A stretch of 46,483 nucleotides of DNA from Gammaproteobacteria bacterium (GCA_030832825.1 JAURIJ010000022.1:1-46483), one strand, 5' to 3'; positions 39,460 through 46,483 are shown, counted from the stretch's first letter. Made by a program: numbers and translations. The notes: generated from the sequence alone by a model not told the origin.

Positions 39460-41829
39460 TCACGGCCTCGGTTTGCGCTTGCGTCGGGCGCCTTCGCGCG
39501 CGGCGTCCTTCGGCTTCTTGCGCGCCGGAGCGTCCTGCGCAGCCGGTGTGCGCTCAGCGGCACGCAGTGGGCCATCCACCATGCCCAGATCGATCTTGCG
39601 ATCATCCAGATCCACCCGTACCACCTTGACGCGCACCACATCGCCCAGGTGATAGCTCAAGCCGCTGCGCTCGCCGCGCAGCAGATGCCGCACCGGGTCG
39701 AACTGATAGTAGTCGTTCTTCAGCGCCGTGATGTGGACGAGACCTTCCACATAGATGTCGTTCAGTTCCACGAACAGGCCGAAGGCGGTGACGCTGCTGA
39801 CGGTGCCGTTGAATTCCTCGCCGACGCGATCCTGGATGTATTCGCACTTGAGCCAGTCGACCACGTCGTAACTGGCGGCATCGGCACGGCGCTCGGTCAT
39901 CGAGCAGGTCTCGCCGAAGGTCTGCATGTGCTTGAGCTCGTACGGATAGATCTGCTTGCGCGCCAGAGGGCCAACGCCCGCCACCTTGCGCACATGCGGC
40001 ATCTGCTGCGGGTGCCGGATCAGGAAGCGCAGCGCGCGGTGGACCAACAGGTCCGGGTAGCGGCGGATGGGCGACGTGAAGTGCGTGTAGGCCGTGAAGC
40101 CCAGGCCGAAATGACCGATGTTCTCGGGCTGATAGACCGCCTGCAGCAGCGAGCGGATCAGCACCGTCTGGATCAGGTGCGCATCGGGCCGGTCGGCAAT
40201 CTTGAGCAGCACGCGCTGGTAGTCCCGGGGCTCGGGCTTGGCCGAGCGCGTCAACAGGATGCCCATCTCCTTGAGGAAGGCCTTGAGGTTCTCCAGCTTG
40301 TCCATGTTCGGGCCATCATGCACCCGGTACAGCACCGGCAGCCCAGACTTCGAGAGGAATTGCGCCGTGCAGACGTTCGCCACCAGCATGCACTCCTCGA
40401 TCAGGCGGTGGGCGTCATTGCGCACCACGGGCACGATGGAGCTGATCTTGCGCGTCTCGCCGAATACGATGCGCGTCTCGGTGCTGATGAAGTCCAGTGC
40501 GCCGGCCTGCTGGCGCAGCTTCGCGAGCCGCTTGTAGACGGCGTAGAGCGCTTCCAGCGGCGGCAGCAGATCCGCGTAACGCTCACGCAGTCGCGCCTTC
40601 GAGCGCTCGCGCATTTCCGTCTCGGGCTCTTCCAGAATGTCGGCCACTTCGTTGTAGGTCATCCGCGCATGGGAATGGATGACGCCTTCGTAGAAGTCGT
40701 AGTCCAGCACCTGGCCGAGCTTGTTCATCTGCATCTCGCAGACCATGACCAGGCGATCGACCTTCGGCTTGAGGGAGCACAGCCCGTTGGACAGTGCTTC
40801 GGGCAGCATCGGGATCACATGCCCGGGAAAGTAGACAGAGTTGCCGCGATTGATGGCCTCTTCATCCAGCGCCGAATTCACCTTCACGTAGTGCGAGACA
40901 TCGGCAATGGCCACATAGAGCCGGAAGCCGCCGTTGGCCTCTGGCGCACAGTAAACGGCATCGTCGAAGTCCTTGGCATCCTCTCCGTCAATGGTGACGA
41001 AGGGCAGCGCGCGCAGGTCGATGCGCTGGGCGGAATCCGCCACCGGCACTTCCTCGGGGATGGCCTTGAGCTCCTCCAGCACCGCCTTGGGCCAGACGTG
41101 GGGAATGTCATGGCTGCGGATGGCGACGTCGATCTCCATGCCGGGCTTCATGTGATCGCCCAGGATCTCGACGACTGTACCCACCGCCTTGCGCCGCTGG
41201 GTCGGGTAGGCCGTGATCTCGGCCACCACGAACTGCCCATCCAGTGCCCCGCGCGCTTCCTTTTCGGGAATCATGATTTCATGGCTGTTGCGGCGATTGT
41301 CCGGCACCACCACGCCGAAGCCGGCTTCGTGATAATAGCGGCCGACGATCTGCCGGGAGCGGCGCTCCAGCACCTCGACGATCATGCCTTCGCGACGGCC
41401 GCGACGATCCACGCCACTGACGCGCGCCAGCACGATGTCACCATCGAAGACCTTCTGCATTTCCGTGGCAGGCAGCACCAGATCCCCGGAGGCATCGGCC
41501 GGAATGAAGAACCCGTAGCCGTCCTTGTTGCCCTGCACTCGGCCCTTGATCAGCTCCATGCGGTTGACGAGACCGTACACGCCAAGGCGATTGCTGATGA
41601 GCTGGCCGTCGCGGGTCATCGCGATCAGCCGACGGCGCAGCGCCTCTGTCTGATCGTGCGATTCCAGGCCCATGTGCTCGCAGAGTGCTTCGTAGCTGAC
41701 GGGCTCGCCGGTCTGTTCGAGGTATTCGAGAATGTACTCACGACTGGGGATCGGATTTTCGTAGTTTTCCGCTTCCCGGCTTGCGAAGGGGTCCTTGATG
41801 CTGTCGAGTTCGTTCGATTTCTTTGCCAT
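39460..41829 (-). CDS. rnr: Ribonuclease R
   Basis: RNase R is a processive 3'-5' exonuclease that degrades structured RNA. The 789-residue protein has two cold-shock domains, the RNB domain with DGEDAKDFDDAVYC (metal-binding aspartates) and an S1 domain (NGTVSSVTAFGLFVEL). It ends in a short basic tail of Lys, Arg and Pro. REAENYENPIPSREYILEYL matches the E. coli N-terminus. ATG 41829 is preferred, but an in-frame ATG at 41883 cannot be excluded because both have weak ribosome sites. Confidence 0.96.
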   Translation of the reverse strand: MAKKSNELDSIKDPFASREAENYENPIPSREYILEYLEQTGEPVSYEALCEHMGLESHDQTEALRRRLIAMTRDGQLISNRLGVYGLVNRMELIKGRVQGNKDGYGFFIPADASGDLVLPATEMQKVFDGDIVLARVSGVDRRGRREGMIVEVLERRSRQIVGRYYHEAGFGVVVPDNRRNSHEIMIPEKEARGALDGQFVVAEITAYPTQRRKAVGTVVEILGDHMKPGMEIDVAIRSHDIPHVWPKAVLEELKAIPEEVPVADSAQRIDLRALPFVTIDGEDAKDFDDAVYCAPEANGGFRLYVAIADVSHYVKVNSALDEEAINRGNSVYFPGHVIPMLPEALSNGLCSLKPKVDRLVMVCEMQMNKLGQVLDYDFYEGVIHSHARMTYNEVADILEEPETEMRERSKARLRERYADLLPPLEALYAVYKRLAKLRQQAGALDFISTETRIVFGETRKISSIVPVVRNDAHRLIEECMLVANVCTAQFLSKSGLPVLYRVHDGPNMDKLENLKAFLKEMGILLTRSAKPEPRDYQRVLLKIADRPDAHLIQTVLIRSLLQAVYQPENIGHFGLGFTAYTHFTSPIRRYPDLLVHRALRFLIRHPQQMPHVRKVAGVGPLARKQIYPYELKHMQTFGETCSMTERRADAASYDVVDWLKCEYIQDRVGEEFNGTVSSVTAFGLFVELNDIYVEGLVHITALKNDYYQFDPVRHLLRGERSGLSYHLGDVVRVKVVRVDLDDRKIDLGMVDGPLRAAERTPAAQDAPARKKPKDAAREGARRKRKPRP

Positions 41830-41908
41830 ATCCTGCCATTGATGATTGAGCTGGCGGCCAGTATACACGGGTGCCGCAGCCATTACCCGGATAAATCCCT
41901 AGGGGGCG

Positions 41909-41937
41909 TTGACAGACGCATTTCTCGCGGCTAAAGT
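41909..41937 (+). promoter_or_regulatory. Promoter of tRNA-Leu
   Basis: TTGACA at 41909-41914 and TAAAGT at 41932-41937 are separated by 17 bp. The start would be about 41944, with a GC-rich discriminator (GCGCGCC), typical of stringently controlled stable-RNA promoters. It overlaps the upstream region of rnr on the other strand. Confidence 0.8.
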
Positions 41938-41960
41938 GCGCGCCTGCATTATCCCCTCCT

Positions 41961-42047
41961 GCCCAGGTGGTGGAATTGGTAGACACACCAGCTTCAGGTG
42001 CTGGCGGCTTTGCGGCCGTGGAGGTTCAAGTCCTCTCCTGGGCACCA
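41961..42047 (+). tRNA. tRNA-Leu (anticodon CAG)
   Basis: The 87-base gene has acceptor arms GCCCAGG (41961-41967) and CCTGGGC (42037-42043), discriminator A and an encoded CCA. The anticodon stem CCAGC/GCTGG encloses the loop TTCAGGT with CAG at 41995-41997. A long variable arm, GGTTCAAGTCC in the T arm and GGTAGAC in the D loop confirm a class II leucine tRNA. An integrase gene follows, so its 3' end is probably an attachment site. Confidence 0.97.
42018..42047 (+). other. Putative attL core at the tRNA-Leu 3' end
   Basis: P4-type tyrosine integrases recombine within the 3' half of tRNA genes and leave the gene intact. The integrase begins 175 bp downstream in the same orientation, and base composition changes after the tRNA. 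No second copy of this segment is visible in the window, so the other att site must lie outside. The exact core is inferred. Confidence 0.5.
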
Positions 42048-42160
42048 TCATCTAGTTTTCTGACATCCAGCAACGTCCACACCAAGTCAGAATCCTTAGC
42101 AATTATCGGATTTTAGGCATCATTACCGTCCAATAACGTTTTGAGCCATCCGATGGCTGT

Positions 42161-42207
42161 AGTAACATCCTTAGTAACACCCGACAAACTCTGAACCGGG
42201 TGTTACT
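42161..42207. repeat. Repeated AGTAACAYCC sites upstream of integrase
   Basis: AGTAACATCC (42161-42170) and AGTAACACCC (42173-42182) are direct repeats 12 bp apart, about one helical turn. A third copy lies inverted at 42198-42207. Positions 42172-42183 and 42197-42208 form a 12-bp perfect inverted repeat with a 13-base gap. The cluster ends 14 bp before the integrase ATG, so it may be arm-type integrase sites, an excisionase or AlpA operator, or both. Confidence 0.6.
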
Positions 42208-42221
42208 ACGAAGGTGTTGCC

Positions 42222-43463
42222 ATGCCCCGCGCAGTAAAGCCCCTTTCAGATACCCAAGTCCGGCAAGCCAAACCAAAGGCGAAGGAATACAACCTCGCTG
42301 ACGGCAAGGGCCTGTATCTTCGCGTCAAGCCCACCGGTTCAAAGCTGTGGCTTTTCAACTACTACCGGCCATTTTCCAAGCAGCGTGCGAACCTGAGTCT
42401 TGGCACTTACCCTGAATTGAGCTTGCAGGAAGCCAGAGAGGCGGCGCAGAAATTCAACGGCTTGCTGCTTAATGATACCGACCCCCAAGAATTCAGACGC
42501 GAACAGGCAAGGAGCAGCAACGAAGCGCAGCTCAACACCTTCCAGCACGTTGCCGGCAAATGGCTGGCACTAAAGCAGCCTGATGTTTCAAAGGTCTACC
42601 ACGACAAGATTGCCGACCGCCTGAGCATGTACATATTCCCGAAGCTCGGCAAGGTGCCAATTCACAAACTGAGTGCCGTGCAAACCATCGAAGTGCTTGC
42701 CCCACTTGCCAAGGCGCGGAAGCTGGAAACAGTGAAGAAAATTTGCGGCTGGGTGAATGAAGTCATGGTGTTCAGTGTAAACACCGGCTTGATTGCCTCA
42801 AACCCGTTGGCAGGAATAGGCCGTGCCTTCAATGCGCCCAAGGTGGAGAACATGCCCACCCTTAAGCCCGAGCAACTGCCAGAGCTGATGCAAGCGTTGA
42901 ACAGGGCCAACATTAAACTCGTTACGCGCTGCCTGATCGAATGGCAATTACACACCATGTGCCGCCCTGCCGAAGCGGCGGGGGCTAGATGGGCCGAAAT
43001 CAACATGGAGAAGGCGCAGTGGGAAATTCCCCCAGAGCGCATGAAGAAGAGCAAGCCCCATATAGTCCCTTTGTCAAAGCAAGCTTTAAGCCTTCTGGAG
43101 GTGATTCGACCACTATCCGGTGCTAGGGAGTTCATATTTCCGGCAGACAAGAACCCCCGGAAGTCGGCCAATTCCCAAACTGCCAACATGGCGCTTAAGC
43201 GGGCCGGTTTCAAAGGCATGCTGGTGGCGCACGGCATGCGTGCTTTGGCTAGTACCACACTGAACGAACAGGGCTTTGATGCTGACGTGATTGAAGCTGC
43301 CCTTGCCCACATCGACAAGAACACTATCCGTGCTGCCTACAACCGCGCTGACTACCTCAAGCGCCGTAGGGTAATGATGCAGTGGTGGTCCGATCACATT
43401 GAAAAGGCTGCGATAGGAAATATGAGCCTTTCAAGCTACAAGCATTTACGCGCCGTAGGGTGA
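42222..43463 (+). CDS. Tyrosine recombinase, P4-type integrase
   Basis: This is a 413-residue site-specific recombinase. The N-terminal arm-binding domain (LADGKGLYLRVKPTGSKLW, then LSLGTYPELSLQEAREAA) is the DUF4102 type. The catalytic residues are visible: R248 in CRPAEA, H337 and R340 in AHGMRAL, H363 in ALAHIDKN and the nucleophile Y373 in AAYNRADY. The catalytic lysine was not located. It is intact and placed next to tRNA-Leu, where it probably drove integration. The start ATG is at 42222; repeated sites lie just before it. Confidence 0.95.
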   Translation: MPRAVKPLSDTQVRQAKPKAKEYNLADGKGLYLRVKPTGSKLWLFNYYRPFSKQRANLSLGTYPELSLQEAREAAQKFNGLLLNDTDPQEFRREQARSSNEAQLNTFQHVAGKWLALKQPDVSKVYHDKIADRLSMYIFPKLGKVPIHKLSAVQTIEVLAPLAKARKLETVKKICGWVNEVMVFSVNTGLIASNPLAGIGRAFNAPKVENMPTLKPEQLPELMQALNRANIKLVTRCLIEWQLHTMCRPAEAAGARWAEINMEKAQWEIPPERMKKSKPHIVPLSKQALSLLEVIRPLSGAREFIFPADKNPRKSANSQTANMALKRAGFKGMLVAHGMRALASTTLNEQGFDADVIEAALAHIDKNTIRAAYNRADYLKRRRVMMQWWSDHIEKAAIGNMSLSSYKHLRAVG

Positions 43464-43470
43464 AAAGCTA

Positions 43471-44100
43471 ATGGTGCGTCTATCTGAGTTTCGTCTAAGC
43501 GCTAAGCAGAAAGAGGAAGTTTCAAAACTGCTGGGCGTTTTAGAAGAGGAGCAGCCGAGAATTTTTGCTGCCTTAGAGCACCTCGTAAATGTTGACGCTT
43601 GGCTAGAGCATGATGCATCTGGAAAAATTAAAACAACCAAAGTAGGGCAGCGTCGAGCTCGGGAATTGAACTCGATTGCAAGGGGCTTTGGAGACTTGGC
43701 ACAAGTTTTATCGAAAGTAGACCCTTCAGTGTTACACCACCTAGATGATCAATTCAGCACTTTTCAATTTGAAATGTTGCAAGGTAGGAAAGGTGAAAAA
43801 ACCAGTGCCCGCCCCGTTTTTTCTGTAAAACAGCTAGTTTCACAAACTCGCGATTGGGCAGGTAATTCTGGAGATAAAATAACTCAGGAAGGGCGGAGCT
43901 ATTTCCACCGGTTCTTCCATGAGGTCGAACAGTTTTGGTACTGGAACATAAGCAAAGAGAAAGCGATCTCAAACGCAAAATTCAGCAAGCTCGTAGCTAT
44001 CCTGCTGGGTATTCCTGAAGACCATGCCAAAAAGCAGTTAAAGAGATGGAAAGAAAAGCCAGCAAAAAAAGCGCCTAGTCCAGACAAAACCACCCCATAG
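43471..44100 (+). CDS. Unrecognised 209-residue protein of the element
   Basis: I do not recognise this protein. It is hydrophilic, with no signal peptide or membrane helix, and mostly helical by composition. It begins VRLSEFRLSAKQKEEVSKLL and has an aromatic segment YFHRFFHEVEQFWYWNISK near residues 145-165. The tail is Lys/Pro-rich (KKAPSPDK). The ATG is 8 bp after the integrase stop, so the two may be co-transcribed. Its region is among the most AT-rich in the window. It occupies the cargo position between integrase and the AlpA-like regulator, where accessory or defence genes are often found. Confidence 0.7.
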   Translation: MVRLSEFRLSAKQKEEVSKLLGVLEEEQPRIFAALEHLVNVDAWLEHDASGKIKTTKVGQRRARELNSIARGFGDLAQVLSKVDPSVLHHLDDQFSTFQFEMLQGRKGEKTSARPVFSVKQLVSQTRDWAGNSGDKITQEGRSYFHRFFHEVEQFWYWNISKEKAISNAKFSKLVAILLGIPEDHAKKQLKRWKEKPAKKAPSPDKTTP

Positions 44101-44180
44101 ACAGCACTTTCTGTCCCTGCCTCGACCTCCTGAAAGCCACTACATTTGTCCCGTGTACTGACAGCCTAGGAGGCTCAAAC

Positions 44181-44435
44181 ATGGCAAGCACCCCCCGCAA
44201 CTGCTCTGCAATCAACAGCAACGACCGATTCCTGCGTTGGCCTGAAGTCAAAGACCGAATAGGTTACAGCCGTTCGCAAGTCCATTCCCTTGTCAAAAAA
44301 GGTGGCTTTCCAGCACCAATCAAGCTTGGTGTCAGAGCATCTGCTTGGCTGCAATCATCTATTGATGAATGGATAAGTGATCGCGTCGTGGCCTCGGAAA
44401 TGAGGGCAGAAGGCCAAGAGAGGGCCGAACCATGA
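44181..44435 (+). CDS. AlpA-like transcriptional regulator or excisionase
   Basis: This is an 84-residue protein with a winged-helix MerR/AlpA-like DNA-binding domain: FLRWPEVKDRIGYSRSQVHS, then LVKKGGFPAPIKLGVRASAW and IDEWI, the complete AlpA pattern. AlpA proteins activate or excise P4-like elements. AGGAGG stands before the ATG. Its stop overlaps the start of the next gene by 4 bases, starting a run of tightly packed phage-like genes. Confidence 0.9.
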   Translation: MASTPRNCSAINSNDRFLRWPEVKDRIGYSRSQVHSLVKKGGFPAPIKLGVRASAWLQSSIDEWISDRVVASEMRAEGQERAEP

Positions 44436-44665
44436 AGGGATACAGTCTGCGTGCCGCTGTGGATCAGCACTGCAAACAATGTATTTATGACAATCTCTGC
44501 CCTGGCACTTGGAGGCAACAGGTAGCTCTCTGTAGCGTCAAGCTGTGCGCTTTATGGGAGGTCAGGCCAAGGACTACCAAACCATTGCTTGAGTCCCTAG
44601 CAGCGCAGGAAAGGGCAAAAATAGGCAATTCTGAAGCATGTAATGGCATCAAGGGGGGCGCATGA
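44432..44665 (+). CDS. Small cysteine-rich phage-type protein
   Basis: This 77-residue protein has the cysteine pattern C-x2-C-x5-C-x10-C-x4-C in residues 14-39 (HCKQCIYDNLCPGTW, then LCSVKLCALW), followed by EVRP. This resembles small prophage proteins with paired cysteines and CALWPVRP-like ends, probably zinc-binding, but function is unknown. It overlaps both neighbours by 4 bases (ATGA junctions), so translation is coupled. Confidence 0.75.
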   Translation: MKGYSLRAAVDQHCKQCIYDNLCPGTWRQQVALCSVKLCALWEVRPRTTKPLLESLAAQERAKIGNSEACNGIKGGA

Positions 44666-45228
44666 GTCAGAAACGCGAACCACCCGCCTACCAAGAGTAC
44701 GCCGCAAGTATGCTAGCGAAATTCGAATTCCGCAGAATGTCGTTTGCAGAGCGTGGCCTACTGTACACGATGAGGTTGGAATGCTGGGTTAATGGTTTCT
44801 TACCGTCCGATGAACAGGAGCTTGCGCGAGTACTGGGGGTTGCTCCCCAAGAAGTCTCTTCAGCTCTGCCAGCACTAAGGTCATTCTTCATGTTCAACGA
44901 GGGGCGGATTACTAGCCCCGAGTTGGACAACTACCAGCAACATCTCGCCGAGAGGCGTGAGAAGCAAAGCGCTGGCGGCAAGAAGGGTGCAAGAACAACG
45001 AACAAACGCAAAAAAAAGCCGTCCGTTGAAGACGATCACCTAACGCTTGCGACTACCTCGCCGAGTAGGCCGTCAGGTGACTCGAAAGTACCACGGCAAG
45101 GTACTGCCGAGTCCTTAGTACAGCAAAATCCATCTCAGCCTAATACAAACAAGTTAACAGGGGGAGGTGGTTCTACGGAGGAATGGTTAGCGGAATATGA
45201 CAGTGCCACATTTACCGCACAGCAATAA
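44662..45228 (+). CDS. YdaU/DnaT-like phage replication-type protein
   Basis: This 188-residue protein has an N-terminal domain (MSFAERGLLYTMRLECWVNG, then LPSDEQELARVLGV and FFMFNEGRITSPELDNYQ). The pattern resembles the DUF1376/YdaU proteins of prophages, related to replication initiation or primosomal proteins. Residues from about 105 on are Lys/Ser/Thr/Pro-rich and likely disordered. The start overlaps the preceding stop. The domain call is by pattern memory only. Confidence 0.6.
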   Translation: MSQKREPPAYQEYAASMLAKFEFRRMSFAERGLLYTMRLECWVNGFLPSDEQELARVLGVAPQEVSSALPALRSFFMFNEGRITSPELDNYQQHLAERREKQSAGGKKGARTTNKRKKKPSVEDDHLTLATTSPSRPSGDSKVPRQGTAESLVQQNPSQPNTNKLTGGGGSTEEWLAEYDSATFTAQQ

Positions 45229-45298
45229 CGGAATCGTAGGGGTTGATGATGAGTTGTACGAGCATCAGCCCTGTTAACAACAGACTGGAATCAGAGCA

Positions 45299-45736
45299 AT
45301 GGCACAATTCGAACCTGGGCAGAGCGGCAACCCAAGTGGCAGGCCGACCGGTAGCAAGAATCGGTCTACGAAGCTTCTGGAATCATTCGAGGACGACCTG
45401 CCCGCTTTAATAGCGGTCACCAAGGAGAAAGCTCTTCAAGGGGACATGACGGCGATGCGCTTGCTATTGGACAGGGGGCTTCCAGTCCGTAAACCGGTGT
45501 CACCCGTTCTCGATATACCGGAGCTTGCGATGGCTTCCACCCTGACAGAACAGGCCCAAGCTGTAATGTCTGGGGTGTCTAGAGGGTTCATTCCACCGGA
45601 TGTGGGTAGCCAGTTGATTATGGCAATAGGAGCTACTGCGAAAGTGCTGGAGACTGACGAGGTGGTGAGGCGCATTATCCAGCTGGAGCAGACGGTGCGG
45701 GTAAACGGTGACCGGCGGCAGGAGGTTTTATGTTGA
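45299..45736 (+). CDS. DUF5681-like phage protein
   Basis: This is a 145-residue protein. The opening FEPGQSGNPSGRPTGSKNRS is the marker of DUF5681-type phage proteins, which often lie near terminase genes. ALQGDMTAMRLLLDRGLPVRK and IQLEQTV near the end also fit. A small-terminase-like role is a guess. No large terminase follows in the window. It overlaps the next gene by 7 bases. Confidence 0.75.
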   Translation: MAQFEPGQSGNPSGRPTGSKNRSTKLLESFEDDLPALIAVTKEKALQGDMTAMRLLLDRGLPVRKPVSPVLDIPELAMASTLTEQAQAVMSGVSRGFIPPDVGSQLIMAIGATAKVLETDEVVRRIIQLEQTVRVNGDRRQEVLC

Positions 45737-46023
45737 AGCTGGGTCTAAAGGCTCGACTGACCGCCTTGGAGGAGAAGACTCGGCCTAGGGAAATCCTTGG
45801 TCAGTGGTGGACGGTCGAGATCGTGGAAGCAAGCGGAGAAAGGGGCAGGAACTATGCCAGATTGAATGGTGAATCCTACGTCCGAGGGGCGGGCGAAAGC
45901 GAGCCAGCATTTCTTGACCGGATACAGTCACTCACAATGCCGCTGATGTCACAGAGGGTCATCCTAGTATCAGCTAGGACATTGGTTCAAAATGCGCCAG
46001 AGTCGATGTCCCCCTGTAATTGA
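45730..46023 (+). CDS. Unrecognised 97-residue protein of the element
   Basis: I do not recognise this protein. It opens with a charged helix (KARLTALEEKTR), followed by mixed strands including QWWTVEIVEASGE and FLDRIQSLT. No signal peptide or membrane helix is seen. GGAGG lies before the ATG, which overlaps the DUF5681-like gene. It is probably part of the same phage-like transcript. Confidence 0.65.
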   Translation: MLKLGLKARLTALEEKTRPREILGQWWTVEIVEASGERGRNYARLNGESYVRGAGESEPAFLDRIQSLTMPLMSQRVILVSARTLVQNAPESMSPCN

Positions 46024-46074
46024 CTAGCGCCAGCATTCGGAGTCTCGGACTCTGAAGCCAAGTGCTACTGAGGA

Positions 46075-46090
46075 TTTTTTTGGGGGGGGG
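46075..46090. repeat. T7-G9 homopolymer tract
   Basis: Seven T (46075-46081) are followed directly by nine G (46082-46090), 60 bp before the ATG of the secreted repeat protein gene. Such tracts can change length by slippage. The G run lies just upstream of the likely -35 area. Confidence 0.85.
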
Positions 46091-46110
46091 TGCATTGGTT
46101 CCTGCGAAGT

Positions 46111-46119
46111 TGGTACATT
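46111..46119 (+). promoter_or_regulatory. Extended -10 element before the secreted repeat gene
   Basis: TGGTACATT at 46111-46119 is an extended -10 box (TGn plus TACATT). The -35 position would be 46091-46096 (TGCATT), directly after the G9 tract. The start of transcription would be near 46126. Confidence 0.4.
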
Positions 46120-46150
46120 CGACAACAAATCTTTGTTTAGAGGACTGTTT

Positions 46151-46483
46151 ATGCTGCCGCGTAGTATCAAGAACTCGATTGTGATGACCTTTGCACTCTG
46201 CCTTGCCGTTCCAGTCTCTAGTAGCAAATTGTTTGCCCAACAGGTTGTTAACTGTGTTCAGGGGCCCTTCAACCGCCAGGTCGGTGTTCCACCTCGTGTG
46301 GTTCAGTACCAAGGGGGCTGTCCGATGGGTTGGCAAAGAATTGCCTCTGAAACCCCCTCAAACCCAACAGTAACTTACCCAAGCCAACAGGTTGTTAACT
46401 GTGTTCAGGGGCCCTTCAACCGCCAGGTCGGTGTTCCACCTCGTGTGGTTCAGTACCAAGGGGGCTGTCCGATGGGTTGGCAA
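46151..46483 (+). CDS. Secreted cysteine-containing tandem-repeat protein (3' end outside window)
   Basis: An open frame of 111 codons runs to the window edge without a stop. AGAGGA lies 7 bases before the ATG. Residues 1-29 make a signal peptide (basic start, hydrophobic IVMTFALCLAVPV, cleavage near KLFA). Then come two identical 33-residue units, each with two cysteines (VVNCVQGPFNRQVG and YQGGCPMGWQ), separated by a 16-residue Ser/Thr/Pro linker, so the period is 49 residues. DNA copies at 46237-46336 and 46384-46483 are identical. I do not recognise the family. More repeats may follow beyond the edge. Confidence 0.75.
   Translation, partial: MLPRSIKNSIVMTFALCLAVPVSSSKLFAQQVVNCVQGPFNRQVGVPPRVVQYQGGCPMGWQRIASETPSNPTVTYPSQQVVNCVQGPFNRQVGVPPRVVQYQGGCPMGWQ

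Larger units (their letters stand above)
42048..46483 (+). mobile_element. Left part of an integrative element inserted at tRNA-Leu
   Basis: From the tRNA to the right window edge all genes face right and have lower GC and different codon use from the chromosome. They include an integrase, an AlpA-like regulator, a Cys-rich phage-type protein, a YdaU/DnaT-like protein and a DUF5681-like protein. No capsid, portal, large terminase, conjugation or primase gene is present in this part. It may be a phage satellite, a defective prophage or the start of a longer island. Confidence 0.75.

Noticed and set aside
39448-41934. 828-codon open frame on the plus strand opposite rnr
   Set aside because: The minus-strand frame is a complete RNase R. 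The plus-strand translation is rich in His, Arg, Gln and Val with no domain, as expected for an antisense frame in high-GC DNA.
46036-46056. 9-bp hairpin after the 97-residue gene as a terminator
   Set aside because: The T run starts 18 bases downstream of the stem and one pair is a wobble, so it does not have the form of an intrinsic terminator.
46237-46483. CRISPR array at the right end
   Set aside because: The two repeats are 100 bp, in frame and coding, with one short spacer; CRISPR repeats are far shorter and more numerous.

Overview
The window looks like a chromosome segment of a GC-rich gammaproteobacterium, probably near Pseudomonadales or Cellvibrionales-type marine lineages. Support comes from the order rnr-rlmB // rpsF-rpsR-(DUF2232-like)-rplI-dnaB-alr-radA, an EF-P with arginine at position 32 beside its rhamnosyltransferase gene earP, and high-GC codon use. 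The species cannot be named from this sequence. The left edge lies inside a quinoprotein dehydrogenase gene and the right edge inside a repeat of a secreted repeat protein. Both edges fall on exactly repeated sequence of about 100 bp, so they are probably assembly breaks and not biological ends.

Layout. (1) 1-3008: two tandem, partly gene-converted PQQ-dependent dehydrogenase genes, the distal one cut by the window edge. (2) 3119-8401: rlmJ, a sodium:solute symporter, a small SAM methyltransferase and rlmL. (3) 8508-10978: two cupin genes, then on the other strand an ATP-grasp enzyme preceded by a 35-residue lysine-rich peptide gene. (4) 11055-15885: efp and earP, diverging from pyruvate phosphate dikinase; a 22-bp perfect palindrome follows. 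(5) 15961-23203: a periplasmic oxidation and lipid-binding cluster. It holds a GMC oxidoreductase with a Tat-exported partner, a PEBP-like protein, three YceI-family proteins (one a lipoprotein) and a third quinoprotein dehydrogenase. (6) 23427-30615: a heterodimeric ABC exporter (mdlAB type), a fold-III ornithine/lysine decarboxylase, a TcyP-like symporter and a DUF599 membrane protein. (7) 30632-41829: yadGH-type ABC transporter and the housekeeping block radA, alr, dnaB, rplI, rpsR, rpsF, rlmB and rnr. (8) 41961-42047: tRNA-Leu(CAG), followed by (9) a lower-GC integrative element carrying a tyrosine integrase, an AlpA-like regulator and short phage-like genes, ending in the secreted repeat gene.

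How the parts may work together. The quinoprotein at 21272-23203 is followed by two YceI genes at 25-33 bp spacing, one encoding a lipoprotein with Asp at +2. This suggests a dehydrogenase paired with isoprenoid or quinone binding proteins at the inner membrane. The efp-earP pair forms a self-contained EF-P activation module. The rpsF operon has a well-formed sigma70 promoter and a recognisable S6:S18-type leader hairpin. The element at tRNA-Leu has an integrase, a regulator and small phage genes but no capsid, portal or large terminase gene inside the window, so it may be a satellite or a truncated view of a larger island. No gene-free stretch exceeds 300 bases.
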